From: Streptomyces tanashiensis
Lineage (GTDB): Bacteria; Actinomycetota; Actinomycetes; Streptomycetales; Streptomycetaceae
Assembly (NCBI RefSeq): GCF_014648895.1
Contig: NZ_BMRZ01000002.1
Coordinates: 620,001-684,000 of the forward strand
Direction: 5' to 3'
Length of the DNA stretch: 64,000 nt
The notes beneath the pieces are model-generated. The model saw only the letters and a list, made by a program, of their open reading frames with translations. It did no database searches and was not told the DNA's origin. Shown here piece after piece: positions 36,059-46,112 of this stretch (positions are counted from its first letter, which is position 1; every line of letters starts with the position of its first letter). A program made the position numbers and the translations under genes.

Positions 36059-37602
36059 CGACCGGACAGGGCAGCGCGCCCCGCAGCGGATCTCCGCGCA
36101 GATCTCTCCTCCTCGCCGGCGGCGGGCTGAAGGTGGCCTACCAGGCAGGCGTCCTCCAGGTCCTGCTCGACGAGGCCGATCTGACGTTCGACCACGCCGA
36201 TGGCGCCAGCGGGGGCGTGTTCAACCTCGCGATGTACTGCCAGGGGATGTCCGGGCGCGAGATCGCGGACAACTGGCGCAAGCTCTCGCCGCTGAAAGGC
36301 GTCACCCCGAACTGGCGCGAGCTGCCGAAGGGGCCCTACGCCCGTTCCCTCTTCACCCTGGACGGCTACCGGCGTCGCGTCTTCCCGGACTGGGGGCTGG
36401 ACTGGGAGCGGATCCGGGCCACCGACCGTGAAGCCACCTTCAACCTCTACAACTTCAGCGCCAACGAACTGGAGCCGGTGACCGCCGACCGCATGGACGA
36501 GGACCGGTTCTGTGCCGGGGTGGCGCTGCCCATGTGGTTCCCTCCGGTCGTCATCGACGGCCAGACGTACATCGACCCGGTCTATCTGACCGACGCGAAC
36601 GTCGAGGAGGCGATCCGTCGGGGCTGCGACGAACTGTGGATCATCTGGACGGTCAGCCGAAGGCACCGCTGGCGCAACGGCTTCGTGGCCAACTACTTCC
36701 ACATCATCGAGACGACGGCGAACGGCCGGCTGCAGCACTGGCTGCGCCGGATAGAGACCAACAACGCCGCGATCGGCAGAGGAGAGGAGGGAGAGTTCGG
36801 GCGCCCGATCGAGGTCCGGCTGCTGAGCGGCGAGGTCCCCCTCAACTACCTCATCAACTTCGGCCGGGACCGATTCGCCCAGGCCGTGGAACTCGGAGTC
36901 CAGCATGCCCGCCGCTGGTGCACGGACCAGGGGATCCCCTGGAAGCCCGGTGAACCTCCTGGCCGCCCCGACGACCCGACCCGCATGCGCTTCACGGAAC
37001 GCATGGTCGGCCGTGTCGCCTTCGGGGAGGACGACGCCCGGAAGGCGGCCTCGTCGGCGGGAGGAGCCACCGCTGACATCGCCCTGCACCTGACCGTCGA
37101 CGTCCGGGGAATGGACCGCTTCCTCGCCGGCCCGGAGCACGAGGCCGAGCTGAGCGGAGAGGTCCTCTGCCAGGAGCTGGGCGGGCGCCTTCCGGTCGAC
37201 CGCGGAACCTTCCAGCTGTTCGTGCAGCACTCCGACCCGCAGCACCTGCGGATGCGCTACCGCCTGTTCTTCACCGACCGGGCCGGTCACCCGCTCACCC
37301 TCAGCGGGTACAAGGACGTCAGCGAGGACTCCCGCCGGGGGATCTGGAAGGACACGTCCGTCCTCTACACGCACATCCTCCGCGGTCACGTCGATGCCGA
37401 CGAGGAGTCCGGGGCCGAGTCGGTGGCCGCGGGAAGCGTTCACATCCGCCCCGCCGACTTCCTGAAGCAACTCACCACCTTCCGGGTCGAAGCGCCGACA
37501 CTGACCGGCAGGGCGACCACCCTGGGACGGTTCGGACAGTTCTTCCTCGGCAAGCTGTGGGACGTGTACGCGCAGAACGTCCTGCCCTGGTCCCCGCTGT
37601 GA
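36055..37602 (+). CDS. Patatin-like phospholipase
   Basis: 515 residues. The oxyanion loop GGGLKVAYQAG (about 22-32) and the nucleophile elbow GASGG (serine near residue 55) are clear, and DGQTYIDPVYLTDANVEEAIRRG holds the catalytic aspartate region. After the patatin domain (to about 300) comes a C-terminal extension of about 200 residues with LHLTVDVRGMDRFL and repeated beta-strand pattern, not seen in minimal patatins. It overlaps the upstream GMC gene by 4 bases and precedes the phosphoesterase by 16 bases, so the three are one operon. Confidence 0.87.
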   Translation: MTTGQGSAPRSGSPRRSLLLAGGGLKVAYQAGVLQVLLDEADLTFDHADGASGGVFNLAMYCQGMSGREIADNWRKLSPLKGVTPNWRELPKGPYARSLFTLDGYRRRVFPDWGLDWERIRATDREATFNLYNFSANELEPVTADRMDEDRFCAGVALPMWFPPVVIDGQTYIDPVYLTDANVEEAIRRGCDELWIIWTVSRRHRWRNGFVANYFHIIETTANGRLQHWLRRIETNNAAIGRGEEGEFGRPIEVRLLSGEVPLNYLINFGRDRFAQAVELGVQHARRWCTDQGIPWKPGEPPGRPDDPTRMRFTERMVGRVAFGEDDARKAASSAGGATADIALHLTVDVRGMDRFLAGPEHEAELSGEVLCQELGGRLPVDRGTFQLFVQHSDPQHLRMRYRLFFTDRAGHPLTLSGYKDVSEDSRRGIWKDTSVLYTHILRGHVDADEESGAESVAAGSVHIRPADFLKQLTTFRVEAPTLTGRATTLGRFGQFFLGKLWDVYAQNVLPWSPL

Positions 37603-37618
37603 CCGAGGAGGAGCCGAC

Positions 37619-39457
37619 GTGGACTTCCAAGAACTGCGCAGACACGCGGATCGGCTCCGCTTCACACCCCAGGAGCCGGTGCGCTGGCTCGCGCCGAGGG
37701 AGCTGGCGCGTACGGCGGTCAAGGTCTGCCTGGCCGCCATGTTCGCCGACTACGCGGACAAGCGGGAGATCCAGGGCGCGCTGGAGGCCGGTGTCCTGCG
37801 GGCGCCGTTGGCGGATCCCGCCGCCGAGGAGATCTGGATCGACTTCGTCGCGGACCTCGGCGACGGATTCGAGGCGACGGCCTCCGTGGCATCCCTCGTG
37901 GGGAGGGACCGACTCACCGTCGAGGGGCCCGGCACGCTCCCCCGTGCCTCGCTGCTCGTCCTCGGCGGGGACCAGGTGTACCCGGTGGCATCGGCGACCG
38001 CGTACGAGGACCGGATGAAAGGGCCCTACCGCGCGGCGCTCCCGTCGGCGACGGACGAGCCGCTCATGGTCGCGCTGCCGGGCAACCACGACTGGTACGA
38101 CGGGCTGACCGCGTTCCTGCGGATGTTCACCCAGGAAAGTGAGATCGGCGGCTGGCAGACCCGGCAGACCCGGAGCTACTTCGCCGTGGAGCTGCCGCAG
38201 CGCTGGTGGCTCGTCGGACTGGACAGCCAGCTCGGCACGTACTTCGACGATCCGCAGCGGCGCTACTTCGAGACCCACCTCTCGCCGCAGCTGCGCCCGG
38301 GTGACAGCGTGATCGTCTGCTCGGCCGAACCCACCTGGGTGAGGAGCGACGAGAGGCCCGACGCCTTCAACTCCCTGCACTGGTTCGACCGCAACATCGT
38401 GCGGTCCCGCTTCGACCGGACGACCCGGAGGCACGAGGAGACGGGCGCCTCGATCCGGTTGTGGCTGACCGGCGACAAGCACCACTACGCCCGCTACGCG
38501 GAGCGGCTGCCCGACGACGGGGCCGGGGCCGACGACGCCCTGCCCCCCGACCCCCGGCGGCGCCAGATGGTGACGTGCGGCCTGGGCGGGGCGTTCCTCT
38601 CGTCCACCCACAGGCTCCCCAAGACCCTGTCACTGCCGCCGGCCACCTCGCGCATGCAGAAGAAGGACCAGCCCCCGCCGGCGTTCGCCCTCGCCCAGCA
38701 CACGTACCCGGACGCGGCGGAGTCCCGCTCGCTCGCCCGCGCGATCGCCAAGCCCTGGTCGCGGTACTGGCTCCCGCGGCGCAACCCCGGATTCGCCGTC
38801 CTGGCCGGAGCGGTGCAGATGGTGTTCGTCCTGTTCATGTGCGGCGCGTTCGCGCTGGCCGCGGGGCGGCACAATCCCGTCGAGGCCCTGCGGAACGCCC
38901 GTTTCGACGACCTGCTCGGCCTGCTCTGCACGAGCGCCGTCCTCTTCATCCTGCCCTTCGTGATCGGCTGGTGGAGCGGGCTGCTGCGCGAACGGCGGCC
39001 CAGGGCCCCGTCCGGTCCCGTCGTGGCCGTACTGTTCCAGGCGGCGGTCGCCGCCGCGGCCCTGACCGTCACCGTCGCCATCGCCCGGGCGGTCCCGCCC
39101 TCCTGGAACGGCTTCGCGTTCCTGGCGATCCTGCTGGTCGTCGCCGCCGTGACGGGCGCCTCCCTCGGCTCCCAGCTCTTCGCCCTGTGGGTGCTGTGGA
39201 CGAACCGGGGCCTGGTCGCCGACTGGCAGATGTCCGGGCAGTCCATCGACGACCACAAGGGCTTCCTCCGGATGCACCTCGCCCAGGACGGCACGCTCAC
39301 CCTCTACCCGCTTGCACTCGACAGGACCTGCCGGAACTGGGAGTTCGACGAGGTCACGGACAAGGAGGGCGTATGGAAGCGTCCGGTGCCCGAGCCGGCG
39401 CCGACCGTGCGCCTGATCGAGGATCCCGTCGTGATCGCGCGGCACGGTCAGGAATGA
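37619..39457 (+). CDS. Membrane-anchored metallophosphoesterase
   Basis: 612 residues from a GTG preceded by GAGGAGGAG. The calcineurin-like domain (about 110-330) shows LVLGGDQVYP, the metal motif LPGNHDWYDG and GDKHHYARY. The C-terminal third has four hydrophobic segments (about 395-530) and a short soluble tail, so the enzyme domain is tethered to the membrane from its C-terminal side. Third gene of the GMC-patatin operon. Substrate unknown; phospholipid-derived phosphoesters fit the context (inference). Confidence 0.85.
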   Translation: MDFQELRRHADRLRFTPQEPVRWLAPRELARTAVKVCLAAMFADYADKREIQGALEAGVLRAPLADPAAEEIWIDFVADLGDGFEATASVASLVGRDRLTVEGPGTLPRASLLVLGGDQVYPVASATAYEDRMKGPYRAALPSATDEPLMVALPGNHDWYDGLTAFLRMFTQESEIGGWQTRQTRSYFAVELPQRWWLVGLDSQLGTYFDDPQRRYFETHLSPQLRPGDSVIVCSAEPTWVRSDERPDAFNSLHWFDRNIVRSRFDRTTRRHEETGASIRLWLTGDKHHYARYAERLPDDGAGADDALPPDPRRRQMVTCGLGGAFLSSTHRLPKTLSLPPATSRMQKKDQPPPAFALAQHTYPDAAESRSLARAIAKPWSRYWLPRRNPGFAVLAGAVQMVFVLFMCGAFALAAGRHNPVEALRNARFDDLLGLLCTSAVLFILPFVIGWWSGLLRERRPRAPSGPVVAVLFQAAVAAAALTVTVAIARAVPPSWNGFAFLAILLVVAAVTGASLGSQLFALWVLWTNRGLVADWQMSGQSIDDHKGFLRMHLAQDGTLTLYPLALDRTCRNWEFDEVTDKEGVWKRPVPEPAPTVRLIEDPVVIARHGQE

Positions 39458-39553
39458 CCGCCGACGGGCACTGGACCGGGCGGGGCGGAGCACGATCCCG
39501 GCGGTGACGAGCCCGTGCGGTCCTGACGGTGGACCATCGGATGCACCTCCGCG

Positions 39554-41944
39554 TCACAGGCGGAACCAGCGCTCCTGTCCTGGTGCGACAGTGAGGCGCC
39601 GGTCGCCAGGGAGCACGACGGCGAGCGGGCCCTCGGGCGAGGCCGGGACCCGGACGGCCAGCCGCCCGGGGAGTATCCGCAGGCGCACCCCTCGATGACG
39701 GCCGCAGCACAGGGTGAAGGTGAACCGCGGGATCTCCGCCAGTGCCACCGGGGCCACCCGCAGCCCTTCCGGTCCCGTCTCCAGACCGGTGATCCCCCGC
39801 TCGACGAGATCGATCGTGCCCGCCATCGCCCCGAGGTGGATGCCCTCGCCGGTCGTTCCCCCCTGTACGTCGGCCACGTCCGCGAGCAGGGCCTCCTCGC
39901 AGTACCGCCAGGCGTCTGCGCCCTTCTGGCGGGCCAGCACCCATCCGTGGACGAGACTGCTGAGCGTCGAGCCGTGGCAGGTACGCCGTAGGTAGTACGA
40001 GACGGTCGCACGCCACACCTCGTCGCTGAGCGCGTAGCCGAGCCGGCCGAAGAGGCCGTACAGCTCCTCGGGCCGGAAGAGGTAGCCGAGCATGAGGGTG
40101 TCGGCCTGCTTCGACGCCTGATAGCGGTTGGCCGTGTCGCCCTCGGCCTCAAGGATCCGATCGAGCCTGCGGATGTCGCCGTACCGGGTCCGGTAGGCCT
40201 CCCAGTCGAGCTCCGCCAGGTTTCCGTATCCCTCGAACTGGCTCACCACCCCCTGGTGGAACGGCACGTACAGACGTCGGGAGACGTCCTCCCACCGGGC
40301 GAGTTCGCCGTCGTCCAGCGACAGTCGCTCCGCCAGCTCCGAGCGGCGGGCCTCGGACAGTTCACCGAGAAGGTCGAGGCCACGGGCGAGCACCCATGCG
40401 GCGGTCGCGTTGGTGTAGGCGTTGTCGTCGATGCCCGGGGCCGCGGCGCCGGGGTAGGCGTCGTGGTACTCGTCCGGTCCCACGACCCCGCGGATGCGGT
40501 AGCGGCCGAGCTCCGGGTCGAACGTGGCGGCCCCGGCCCAGTAGCGGGCGACCTCAAGAACGATGTCGGCCCCGGCGGAGTGGAGGAATCCGCGGTCGCC
40601 GGTGGCCTGCGCGTACCGCCAGACGTTGTACGCGACGGCCGAGCCCACGTGGCGCTGGAGCCTGGAGTGGTCGGCCAGCCAGCGTCCCGACCGCGGGTTG
40701 AGGTGCAGGGCCTGGGTCTCCTCCCGGCCCGAACTCGCGCTCTGCCAGGGATACATGGCCCCTCGTCGACCGGTGAGGCGGGCAGCCGTGCGGGCAGCCG
40801 GCAGTCGACGGTGCCGGTACATGAGCAGCGCCCGGGCCACCTCGGGGAAGTGAAGGTCGAGGTAGGGAAGGACGAAGAGCTCGTCCCAGAAGACGTGCCC
40901 CCGGTACGCCTCACCGTGCAGTCCCCGCGCGGGCACGCCCACATCGAGGTCCACCGTGTGCGGGGAGAGCGTCTGCAGCAGGTGGAACACGTGCAGCCGC
41001 AGGATGCGCCCCGGCTCCCCCGGCACGTGCAACTCACCCTGCTCCCAGACACGCTGCCAGGCGGCCTTGTGCGTGGAGAGCAGCAGGGGGAACGCGGCAG
41101 CACGGGTGACCGCGTCGACGGCCGCGGAGAGGGGGTCGGCGGCGGGCCGGTCCTTCGAGGTGCGCAGCGCCAGAGTCTTCACGACCGTCACGGAGCGGCG
41201 GGGAACGACCGGGAGGCGGTACGTCTGTACGGTGCCGTCCGGCGTGGCCGTCTCCCGTGCGGCCCGTGCGGGGCGGGTGATCGTGCGCACGGCCAGGGCG
41301 ATCCTGATGCCCGGATCGCGCGTACGGCAGGAGAGCCGGGCGACGCCGCCGGGCTCGAAGCCGGCACGGTGGTCCGTGAGGTGGCGTCCGTCCAGGTGCC
41401 GGTAGCGCTCGACTCCGGCGTTGGTGACGGCTCCGTCGAGAACGGACCGCACCTCGATCGAACCGCTCCAGCCGTAGGCGCGGAACACGGTGCGCTGGGC
41501 TGCCAGGCCGGGCTCTCCCATGTGCACGAGGCGGGTGTGGCTGACGCGCAGGCCCCGCCCGTGGGCGTCCTCGAAGAACAGGCGTCGGGTAAGCACGCCC
41601 GCGTGCAGGTCGAGCTGTACGTCGTAGTGGCGGAGGTCGGCGGCGTCCGGCGTCAGCCAGTCGCCGGGCGGCCCGTCGTCCGGCAGGCAGCGGTAGCGCA
41701 GCGGCGTCCAGTCCGGGAGGTTGACGAGATCCTCGTTCTCGACCGGCTCACCCCCGACGACCGAGGTGAGCCGGTCGTAGCAGCCGGCCAGATAGGTGCC
41801 CGGGTAGTGCGCCCCTCCGGCGGGGCACTCGGGAGTGGAGCCCCGGGTGGCGAACCGGCCGTTGCCGAGGGTGCAGAGGGCTTCGACCAGCGGCTCGCGT
41901 TCCGGCTCGTACCGGTCGTACCTCCACGTCCGGTCGGTGGTCAT
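39554..41944 (-). CDS. Glycoside hydrolase family 65 phosphorylase
   Basis: 796 residues from the ATG at 41944. The sequence has the GH65 plan: an N-terminal beta-sandwich domain (1-270), a linker, an (alpha/alpha)6 barrel with FWDELFVLPYLDLHFP, the catalytic acid in VVGPDEYHD and the phosphate-binding loop GGTTGEGIHLGAM, and a C-terminal beta domain. Relatives phosphorolyse trehalose, kojibiose, nigerose or maltose; the specific sugar cannot be read by eye. The start overlaps the stop of a beta-phosphoglucomutase-type HAD gene (ATGA), the expected partner, which converts the released beta-glucose-1-phosphate to glucose-6-phosphate. Confidence 0.88.
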   Translation of the reverse strand: MTTDRTWRYDRYEPEREPLVEALCTLGNGRFATRGSTPECPAGGAHYPGTYLAGCYDRLTSVVGGEPVENEDLVNLPDWTPLRYRCLPDDGPPGDWLTPDAADLRHYDVQLDLHAGVLTRRLFFEDAHGRGLRVSHTRLVHMGEPGLAAQRTVFRAYGWSGSIEVRSVLDGAVTNAGVERYRHLDGRHLTDHRAGFEPGGVARLSCRTRDPGIRIALAVRTITRPARAARETATPDGTVQTYRLPVVPRRSVTVVKTLALRTSKDRPAADPLSAAVDAVTRAAAFPLLLSTHKAAWQRVWEQGELHVPGEPGRILRLHVFHLLQTLSPHTVDLDVGVPARGLHGEAYRGHVFWDELFVLPYLDLHFPEVARALLMYRHRRLPAARTAARLTGRRGAMYPWQSASSGREETQALHLNPRSGRWLADHSRLQRHVGSAVAYNVWRYAQATGDRGFLHSAGADIVLEVARYWAGAATFDPELGRYRIRGVVGPDEYHDAYPGAAAPGIDDNAYTNATAAWVLARGLDLLGELSEARRSELAERLSLDDGELARWEDVSRRLYVPFHQGVVSQFEGYGNLAELDWEAYRTRYGDIRRLDRILEAEGDTANRYQASKQADTLMLGYLFRPEELYGLFGRLGYALSDEVWRATVSYYLRRTCHGSTLSSLVHGWVLARQKGADAWRYCEEALLADVADVQGGTTGEGIHLGAMAGTIDLVERGITGLETGPEGLRVAPVALAEIPRFTFTLCCGRHRGVRLRILPGRLAVRVPASPEGPLAVVLPGDRRLTVAPGQERWFRL

Positions 41945-42753
41945 CCGGTCGCACCCCACGCGCTCCGTACCAGCGTCACGAGATCGGGAATCACCAGGTC
42001 GGCGCCCTCCTCCCGGAGAGGACCGGCCGCGCTCCCGAGCGGAGTGCGGTCGACACCGGCGACGAGCGCGAAGCCGCCGCGGCGCGCCGCCGCGACTCCG
42101 GCGAGCGCGTCCTCCGCGACCGCCGTCTCCTTCGGATGGCTGCCGAGGAGAGCGGCTGCCCGCAGGAAGAGCGCGGGATCCGGCTTGCCGGCCAGGCCGA
42201 GCCGGGCGGCGTCCTCGCCGTCCACGATCACCGCGAGGAGACCGGCGAGACCGGCGGCACGGATCAGTGCCCGGGCGTGCCGTGAGGCGGACACGGCGGC
42301 GCACGGCACGCCCACCGCGCCCAGGGCCGCGAGAGCGGGCCGTGCGTCGCCGAAGGCCCGGACGCCTTCGGTGCGCAGGAGATCCGTGAACGCCTGCTCC
42401 TTGCGGGCCGCGACCGCCCAGATCGTCGCGGAGCCGGCCGGGTCGTGGGGCGTTCCCGCCGGAAGCCCGAGGCCGCGGGCCGCCAGGAAGGTCGCCGCCC
42501 CGTCGTAGCGGGGTCTTCCGTCGACGAACCGGCGGTAGTCGGCGTCGGAGTCGAAGGGCGGCTGTTCCTCGCCCGCCACGGCCTTCAGGCAGGCGTCCAG
42601 CGCCGCCTTCCAGGCCGCCGCGTGCAGACCGGCCGAGTCGAGGAGCACGCCGTCCGTGTCCAGGACGAGCGCACGGAGCGGACGGGATCCGGGGCCTCGG
42701 AAGTCCACGGGAGCGCTCCGTTCCGGACGGTGGCGGGGGCCGGTCGTCGGCAC
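41941..42753 (-). CDS. HAD-family beta-phosphoglucomutase
   Basis: 270 residues from a GTG with GGAG inside the end of the upstream gene. HAD motif I is LVLDTDGVLLDSA (the classic DxDGVxxD), then an alpha-helical cap, motif II CAAVSAS, motif III lysine in GLAGKPDPALFL and motif IV AVAEDALAGVAAA. This pattern is that of beta-phosphoglucomutases. It sits between an alcohol dehydrogenase (3-base gap) and the GH65 phosphorylase (overlapping), a sugar phosphorolysis module. Confidence 0.88.
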   Translation of the reverse strand: MPTTGPRHRPERSAPVDFRGPGSRPLRALVLDTDGVLLDSAGLHAAAWKAALDACLKAVAGEEQPPFDSDADYRRFVDGRPRYDGAATFLAARGLGLPAGTPHDPAGSATIWAVAARKEQAFTDLLRTEGVRAFGDARPALAALGAVGVPCAAVSASRHARALIRAAGLAGLLAVIVDGEDAARLGLAGKPDPALFLRAAALLGSHPKETAVAEDALAGVAAARRGGFALVAGVDRTPLGSAAGPLREEGADLVIPDLVTLVRSAWGATG

Positions 42754-42756
42754 GTC

Positions 42757-43797
42757 CTACGCTCCGCCGAGCACGACTTTGAGGGCGCCCGTCTCCTCCA
42801 CCCGCCCGAAGACGTCGTAGGCCTCTTCCATCTGCCCCAGCTCGAAACGGTGGGTGATCAGGGACGAGGACGGCAGCCGTCCGGCGGCCATCATGCGCAG
42901 CAGCAAGGGTGTGGACGAGGTGTCCACCAGACCGGTGGTGATGGTGACGTCCTTGATCCACAGGTCTTCGAGATGCAGGGTCGCGGGCTTGCCGTGGACG
43001 CCGATGTTGGCGACCCGGCCACCGGGCCGGACCATCCGCGTGCACATCTCGAACGCCTCCGGAACACCCACGGCCTCCATGACGACGTCGGCGCCGAGGC
43101 CGTCGGTGAGATCGGCGACCAGCTGCTCCGGCTCCTCGCCGGCGTTCACGGTGGCGTCCGCGCCGAGGGAGCGGGCGGCAGCCAGCCGCGACTCGGCCAG
43201 ATCGACGGCGATGACGCGGCCGGGACTGTAGAACCCGGCGGTGACGATCGCCGCCAGGCCGATGGGTCCCGCGCCCACGACCACGACCGTGTCGGCCGGG
43301 CGCACGGCGCCGTTCAGCACCCCCACCTCGTAGGCGGTGGGGAAGATGTCGGCGAGCAGGACGGCGTCGGCGCTGTCGATCGAGTCGGGCAGAGGGTGGA
43401 CGGACAGGTCCGCGAAGGGCACCCGGACGTACTCGGCCTGGGTGCCGTCGACGGTGTGCCCGAGGATCCAGCCACCCCCGCCACGGCATTGTCCGTAGCG
43501 GCTCTCGCGGCAGAAGCGGCACCTGCCGCAGGCGGAGATGCAGGAGACCAGGACGCGGTCCCCCGGTCGCACCGTGCGGACGCCGCCAGCGGTCTCGACC
43601 ACCGTGCCGACCGCCTCGTGTCCGAGGATCCGGCCGGCGGTCACATCCGGTACGTCCCCCTTCAGGATGTGCAGGTCCGTGCCGCAGATGGTCACGGCGT
43701 CGACCCGGACGATCGCGTCGGCAGGGTCCCCGACGACCGGGTCGGGTACCTCCTGCCAGGCGATCCGGCCCGGCTTCTGGAAGACGAGTGCCCTCAT
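42757..43797 (-). CDS. Zinc-dependent alcohol dehydrogenase
   Basis: 346 residues from the ATG at 43797. Medium-chain dehydrogenase: catalytic zinc residues in [10 protein letters not shown] and GHEAVG, structural-zinc cysteines in [17 protein letters not shown], and an NAD(P) Rossmann motif [13 protein letters not shown]. It resembles the threonine/sorbitol-type alcohol dehydrogenases common in Actinobacteria. First gene of the minus-strand operon with the HAD mutase and GH65 phosphorylase. The divergent beta-CASP nuclease starts 176 bases away. Confidence 0.9.
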   Translation of the reverse strand: MRALVFQKPGRIAWQEVPDPVVGDPADAIVRVDAVTICGTDLHILKGDVPDVTAGRILGHEAVGTVVETAGGVRTVRPGDRVLVSCISACGRCRFCRESRYGQCRGGGGWILGHTVDGTQAEYVRVPFADLSVHPLPDSIDSADAVLLADIFPTAYEVGVLNGAVRPADTVVVVGAGPIGLAAIVTAGFYSPGRVIAVDLAESRLAAARSLGADATVNAGEEPEQLVADLTDGLGADVVMEAVGVPEAFEMCTRMVRPGGRVANIGVHGKPATLHLEDLWIKDVTITTGLVDTSSTPLLLRMMAAGRLPSSSLITHRFELGQMEEAYDVFGRVEETGALKVVLGGA

Positions 43798-43973
43798 GGC
43801 GCCCACCCACTTCCTGTCGCGCGTCGGTGCGGTCCTCGTCCACCAGGTTCCGCGCGGCACCCCGGCGGCGCATGAGCCGGTCGGCCCCCGAAAGAGCCCT
43901 CTCGGACCCTCCGGACGGGAGCGGTCCGGATGCGAGGGTGGAGACCGGTACACGTTCCGAAGGAGGAACGGCC

Positions 43974-45401
43974 ATGTCCGAGGCAGCACCGAACCCCGCT
44001 CCCCCGACCCCTCGACCGGCTCTGCTCAGCTTCCTGGGCGGGGTGGGTACGGTCACGGGCAGCAAGTTCCTGGTCGAGAGCGACCATGCGCGGATCCTCC
44101 TCGACTGCGGTCTCTTCCAGGGTTTCGCGCCCCTGCGGCGCCGCAACCGGGAGCGGTTCGCCCGCGACGCCGCGGACGTCGACGCCGTGGTCGTCACCCA
44201 TGCCCATCTGGACCACTGCGGCTACCTGCCCCGCCTGGTCCACCAGGGCTTCCGGGGGCCGATCATCACCAGCGCCCACACGGCCCGGCTCGCCGGGATC
44301 GTGCTGCGCGACAGCGCACGCCTCCAGATGGAGGCCGCCCGGCACGCCAACGAGCACGGCTGGTCCAAGCACCGACCGGCCAAGCCGCCCTACGACGACT
44401 CGGACGTCGAGAAGACGCTGTCGTTCTTCGATCCTGTCCCGGTCGGCACCGAGGTGGAGATCATGGCCGGCACCGGGCTCAGGCTCCACCACGGCGGGCA
44501 CATCCTCGGCTCGGCGTGGGCGCACCTGACCCTGGAGGACGGCCACACTCTGGCCGCCTCCGGAGACCTCGGCCGGCCCGGACACCCGCTGCTGCTGCCG
44601 CCGGAACCGTTCTCGGGCGCCGACGTGCTGCTCATGGAGTCCACGTACGGCGACCGTCGCCACGACCCGGAGTCCTCGCGGTCGGAGTTCGCCTCCGTCA
44701 TCGCGCGGACCCTCGCCCGGGGCGGCACCGTCGTCATCCCCGCCTTCGCGATCGACCGCACCGAGGTCGTCCTGCACGAACTGGGCCGGCTGCGCGCGAC
44801 GGACGCCCTGCCCCGATCGGTCCCGGTGTACGTGGACAGCCCGATGGCCCTGGCCGCTCTCGACGTGTACCGGGACGCGGTGCGGGAGCGGTCGGCCGAG
44901 CTGCGGCCGGAGATCCTCGCCCAGGGGGAGGAAGCGCTGAGCCCGGAGCCCTTCCTCGCCGCGCGTACCGTCCAGGAGTCCATCGAGATCAACGCGGTGA
45001 AGGGCCCCGCCGTCATCGTCTCCTCGGCCGGCATGGCCACCGGCGGCCGCGTCCTGCACCACCTGCGCCGCCTGCTCCCCGATCCGCGCAACGCCGTCGT
45101 GGTGGTCGGCTTCGCCGCGGCCGGCACGCGCGCGCGGGACCTGGTGGACGGGGTGCGCGCATTGAAGATGTTCGGCGAGTACGTTCCCGTACGGGCCGAA
45201 GTCGCAGACGTCCCTCACTTCTCGGCCCACGCCGACGCGGAACAGATCATCGGCTGGCTTCGCGACGCCCCTCCCCCTCACACCACCTACCTCGTCCACG
45301 GTGAACCGGCCGCATCAGCCGCTCTGCGCGACCGCATCGACCACGAGCTGGGCTGGACGGCCGTCGTCCCCCGCTCGGGCGAGGCCGTCCTGGTCCGCTG
45401 A
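43974..45401 (+). CDS. MBL-fold beta-CASP nuclease-like protein
   Basis: 475 residues from the ATG at 43974 with AAGGAGGAA upstream. The metallo-beta-lactamase motif [19 protein letters not shown] and ASGDLG are followed by a beta-CASP domain ([14 protein letters not shown]) and the RNA-metabolising C-terminal signature [11 protein letters not shown]. This is the bacterial RNase/CPSF-like group. It begins a plus-strand run with the CBS-BON protein, and a DevR-like palindrome lies just behind its stop codon. Confidence 0.9.
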   Translation: MSEAAPNPAPPTPRPALLSFLGGVGTVTGSKFLVESDHARILLDCGLFQGFAPLRRRNRERFARDAADVDAVVVTHAHLDHCGYLPRLVHQGFRGPIITSAHTARLAGIVLRDSARLQMEAARHANEHGWSKHRPAKPPYDDSDVEKTLSFFDPVPVGTEVEIMAGTGLRLHHGGHILGSAWAHLTLEDGHTLAASGDLGRPGHPLLLPPEPFSGADVLLMESTYGDRRHDPESSRSEFASVIARTLARGGTVVIPAFAIDRTEVVLHELGRLRATDALPRSVPVYVDSPMALAALDVYRDAVRERSAELRPEILAQGEEALSPEPFLAARTVQESIEINAVKGPAVIVSSAGMATGGRVLHHLRRLLPDPRNAVVVVGFAAAGTRARDLVDGVRALKMFGEYVPVRAEVADVPHFSAHADAEQIIGWLRDAPPPHTTYLVHGEPAASAALRDRIDHELGWTAVVPRSGEAVLVR

Positions 45402-45405
45402 GGCC

Positions 45406-45419
45406 GGGCCGTTCGCACC
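45406..45419. promoter_or_regulatory. DevR/OsdR-like half-degenerate palindrome
   Basis: GGGCCGTTCGCACC matches the pattern GGGnCnTTnGnCCC, abstracted from DevR-type boxes, at all but one defined position. It lies between the beta-CASP and CBS-BON genes, 33 bases before the latter's ATG. Confidence 0.35.
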
Positions 45420-45452
45420 CCGCAATTCGACGCGCCCACGGACGCTGAGGAG

Positions 45453-46112
45453 ATGGCCATGACCGCCCAGTCGTTCACCGTCGCCGACGTGATGACCAAG
45501 AAGGTCGTCGCCGTCCAGCCCGGTGCGGAGTTCAAGGAGATCGTCGCCGCCATGGAGCGGTGGAAGGTGACGGCCCTACCGGTCGTCGAGGGCGAGGGCC
45601 GCGTCGTGGGGGTGGTCTCCGAGGCCGACCTGCTCCTCAAGGAGGAGTTCCACGACCACCTTCTCGGTCTCGTCGAACAGATGCGACGGCTCGACGCCAC
45701 GGCCAAGGCCGGTTCTCGGCGGGCCGAGGACCTGATGACCTCGCCCGCGGTCACCGTCGCTCCCGAGGCCTCCCTGCCCCAGGCCGCCCGCCTCATGGCC
45801 TCTCACCACGTCAAACGGCTGCCGGTCGTCGGCACGAGCGGAACGATCCAGGGCATCGTGAGCCGGTCCGACCTCCTCAAGGTCTTCCTCCGCCCGGACG
45901 AGGACCTCGCCGCCGAAGTGCGCCGCGACGTCGTCGAGCACCTCTTCCCGCTCTCTCGGCGCCAGGTCGACGTCCGTGTCGACGCCGGCGTGGTGACGCT
46001 GTCCGGCGAGGTCCGCGACAGGGCGCTCATCCCGCTCGCGGCCCGTCTGGCCCGCGCTGTCGAAGGCGTGGTGGACGTGCGGTGCGAGCTCACCGCCCAG
46101 GGCCGGACATAG
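45453..46112 (+). CDS. CBS-pair plus BON domain protein
   Basis: 219 residues. Two CBS motifs (VADVMTKKVVAVQPGAEFKEIV ... LPVVEGEGRVVGVVSEADLL and AEDLMTSPAVTVAPEASLPQAARLM ... LPVVGTSGTIQGIVSRSDLL) are joined by a helical insert, then a BON domain (about 150-215, VRVDAGVVTLSGEVRDRALIPLAARLAR). CBS-BON proteins occur in hypoxia and dormancy regulons of Actinobacteria and probably sense adenylates. ATG at 45459 is an alternative start. The stop codon is embedded in a large hairpin. Confidence 0.9.
   Translation: MAMTAQSFTVADVMTKKVVAVQPGAEFKEIVAAMERWKVTALPVVEGEGRVVGVVSEADLLLKEEFHDHLLGLVEQMRRLDATAKAGSRRAEDLMTSPAVTVAPEASLPQAARLMASHHVKRLPVVGTSGTIQGIVSRSDLLKVFLRPDEDLAAEVRRDVVEHLFPLSRRQVDVRVDAGVVTLSGEVRDRALIPLAARLARAVEGVVDVRCELTAQGRT

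Noticed and set aside
39554..44197. One 1547-codon minus-strand open frame suggesting a giant fusion
   Set aside because: Only the last 796 codons are GH65. The upstream part is a shadow of the HAD and ADH genes read in the wrong frame; the GH65 gene has its own ATG overlapping the HAD stop.
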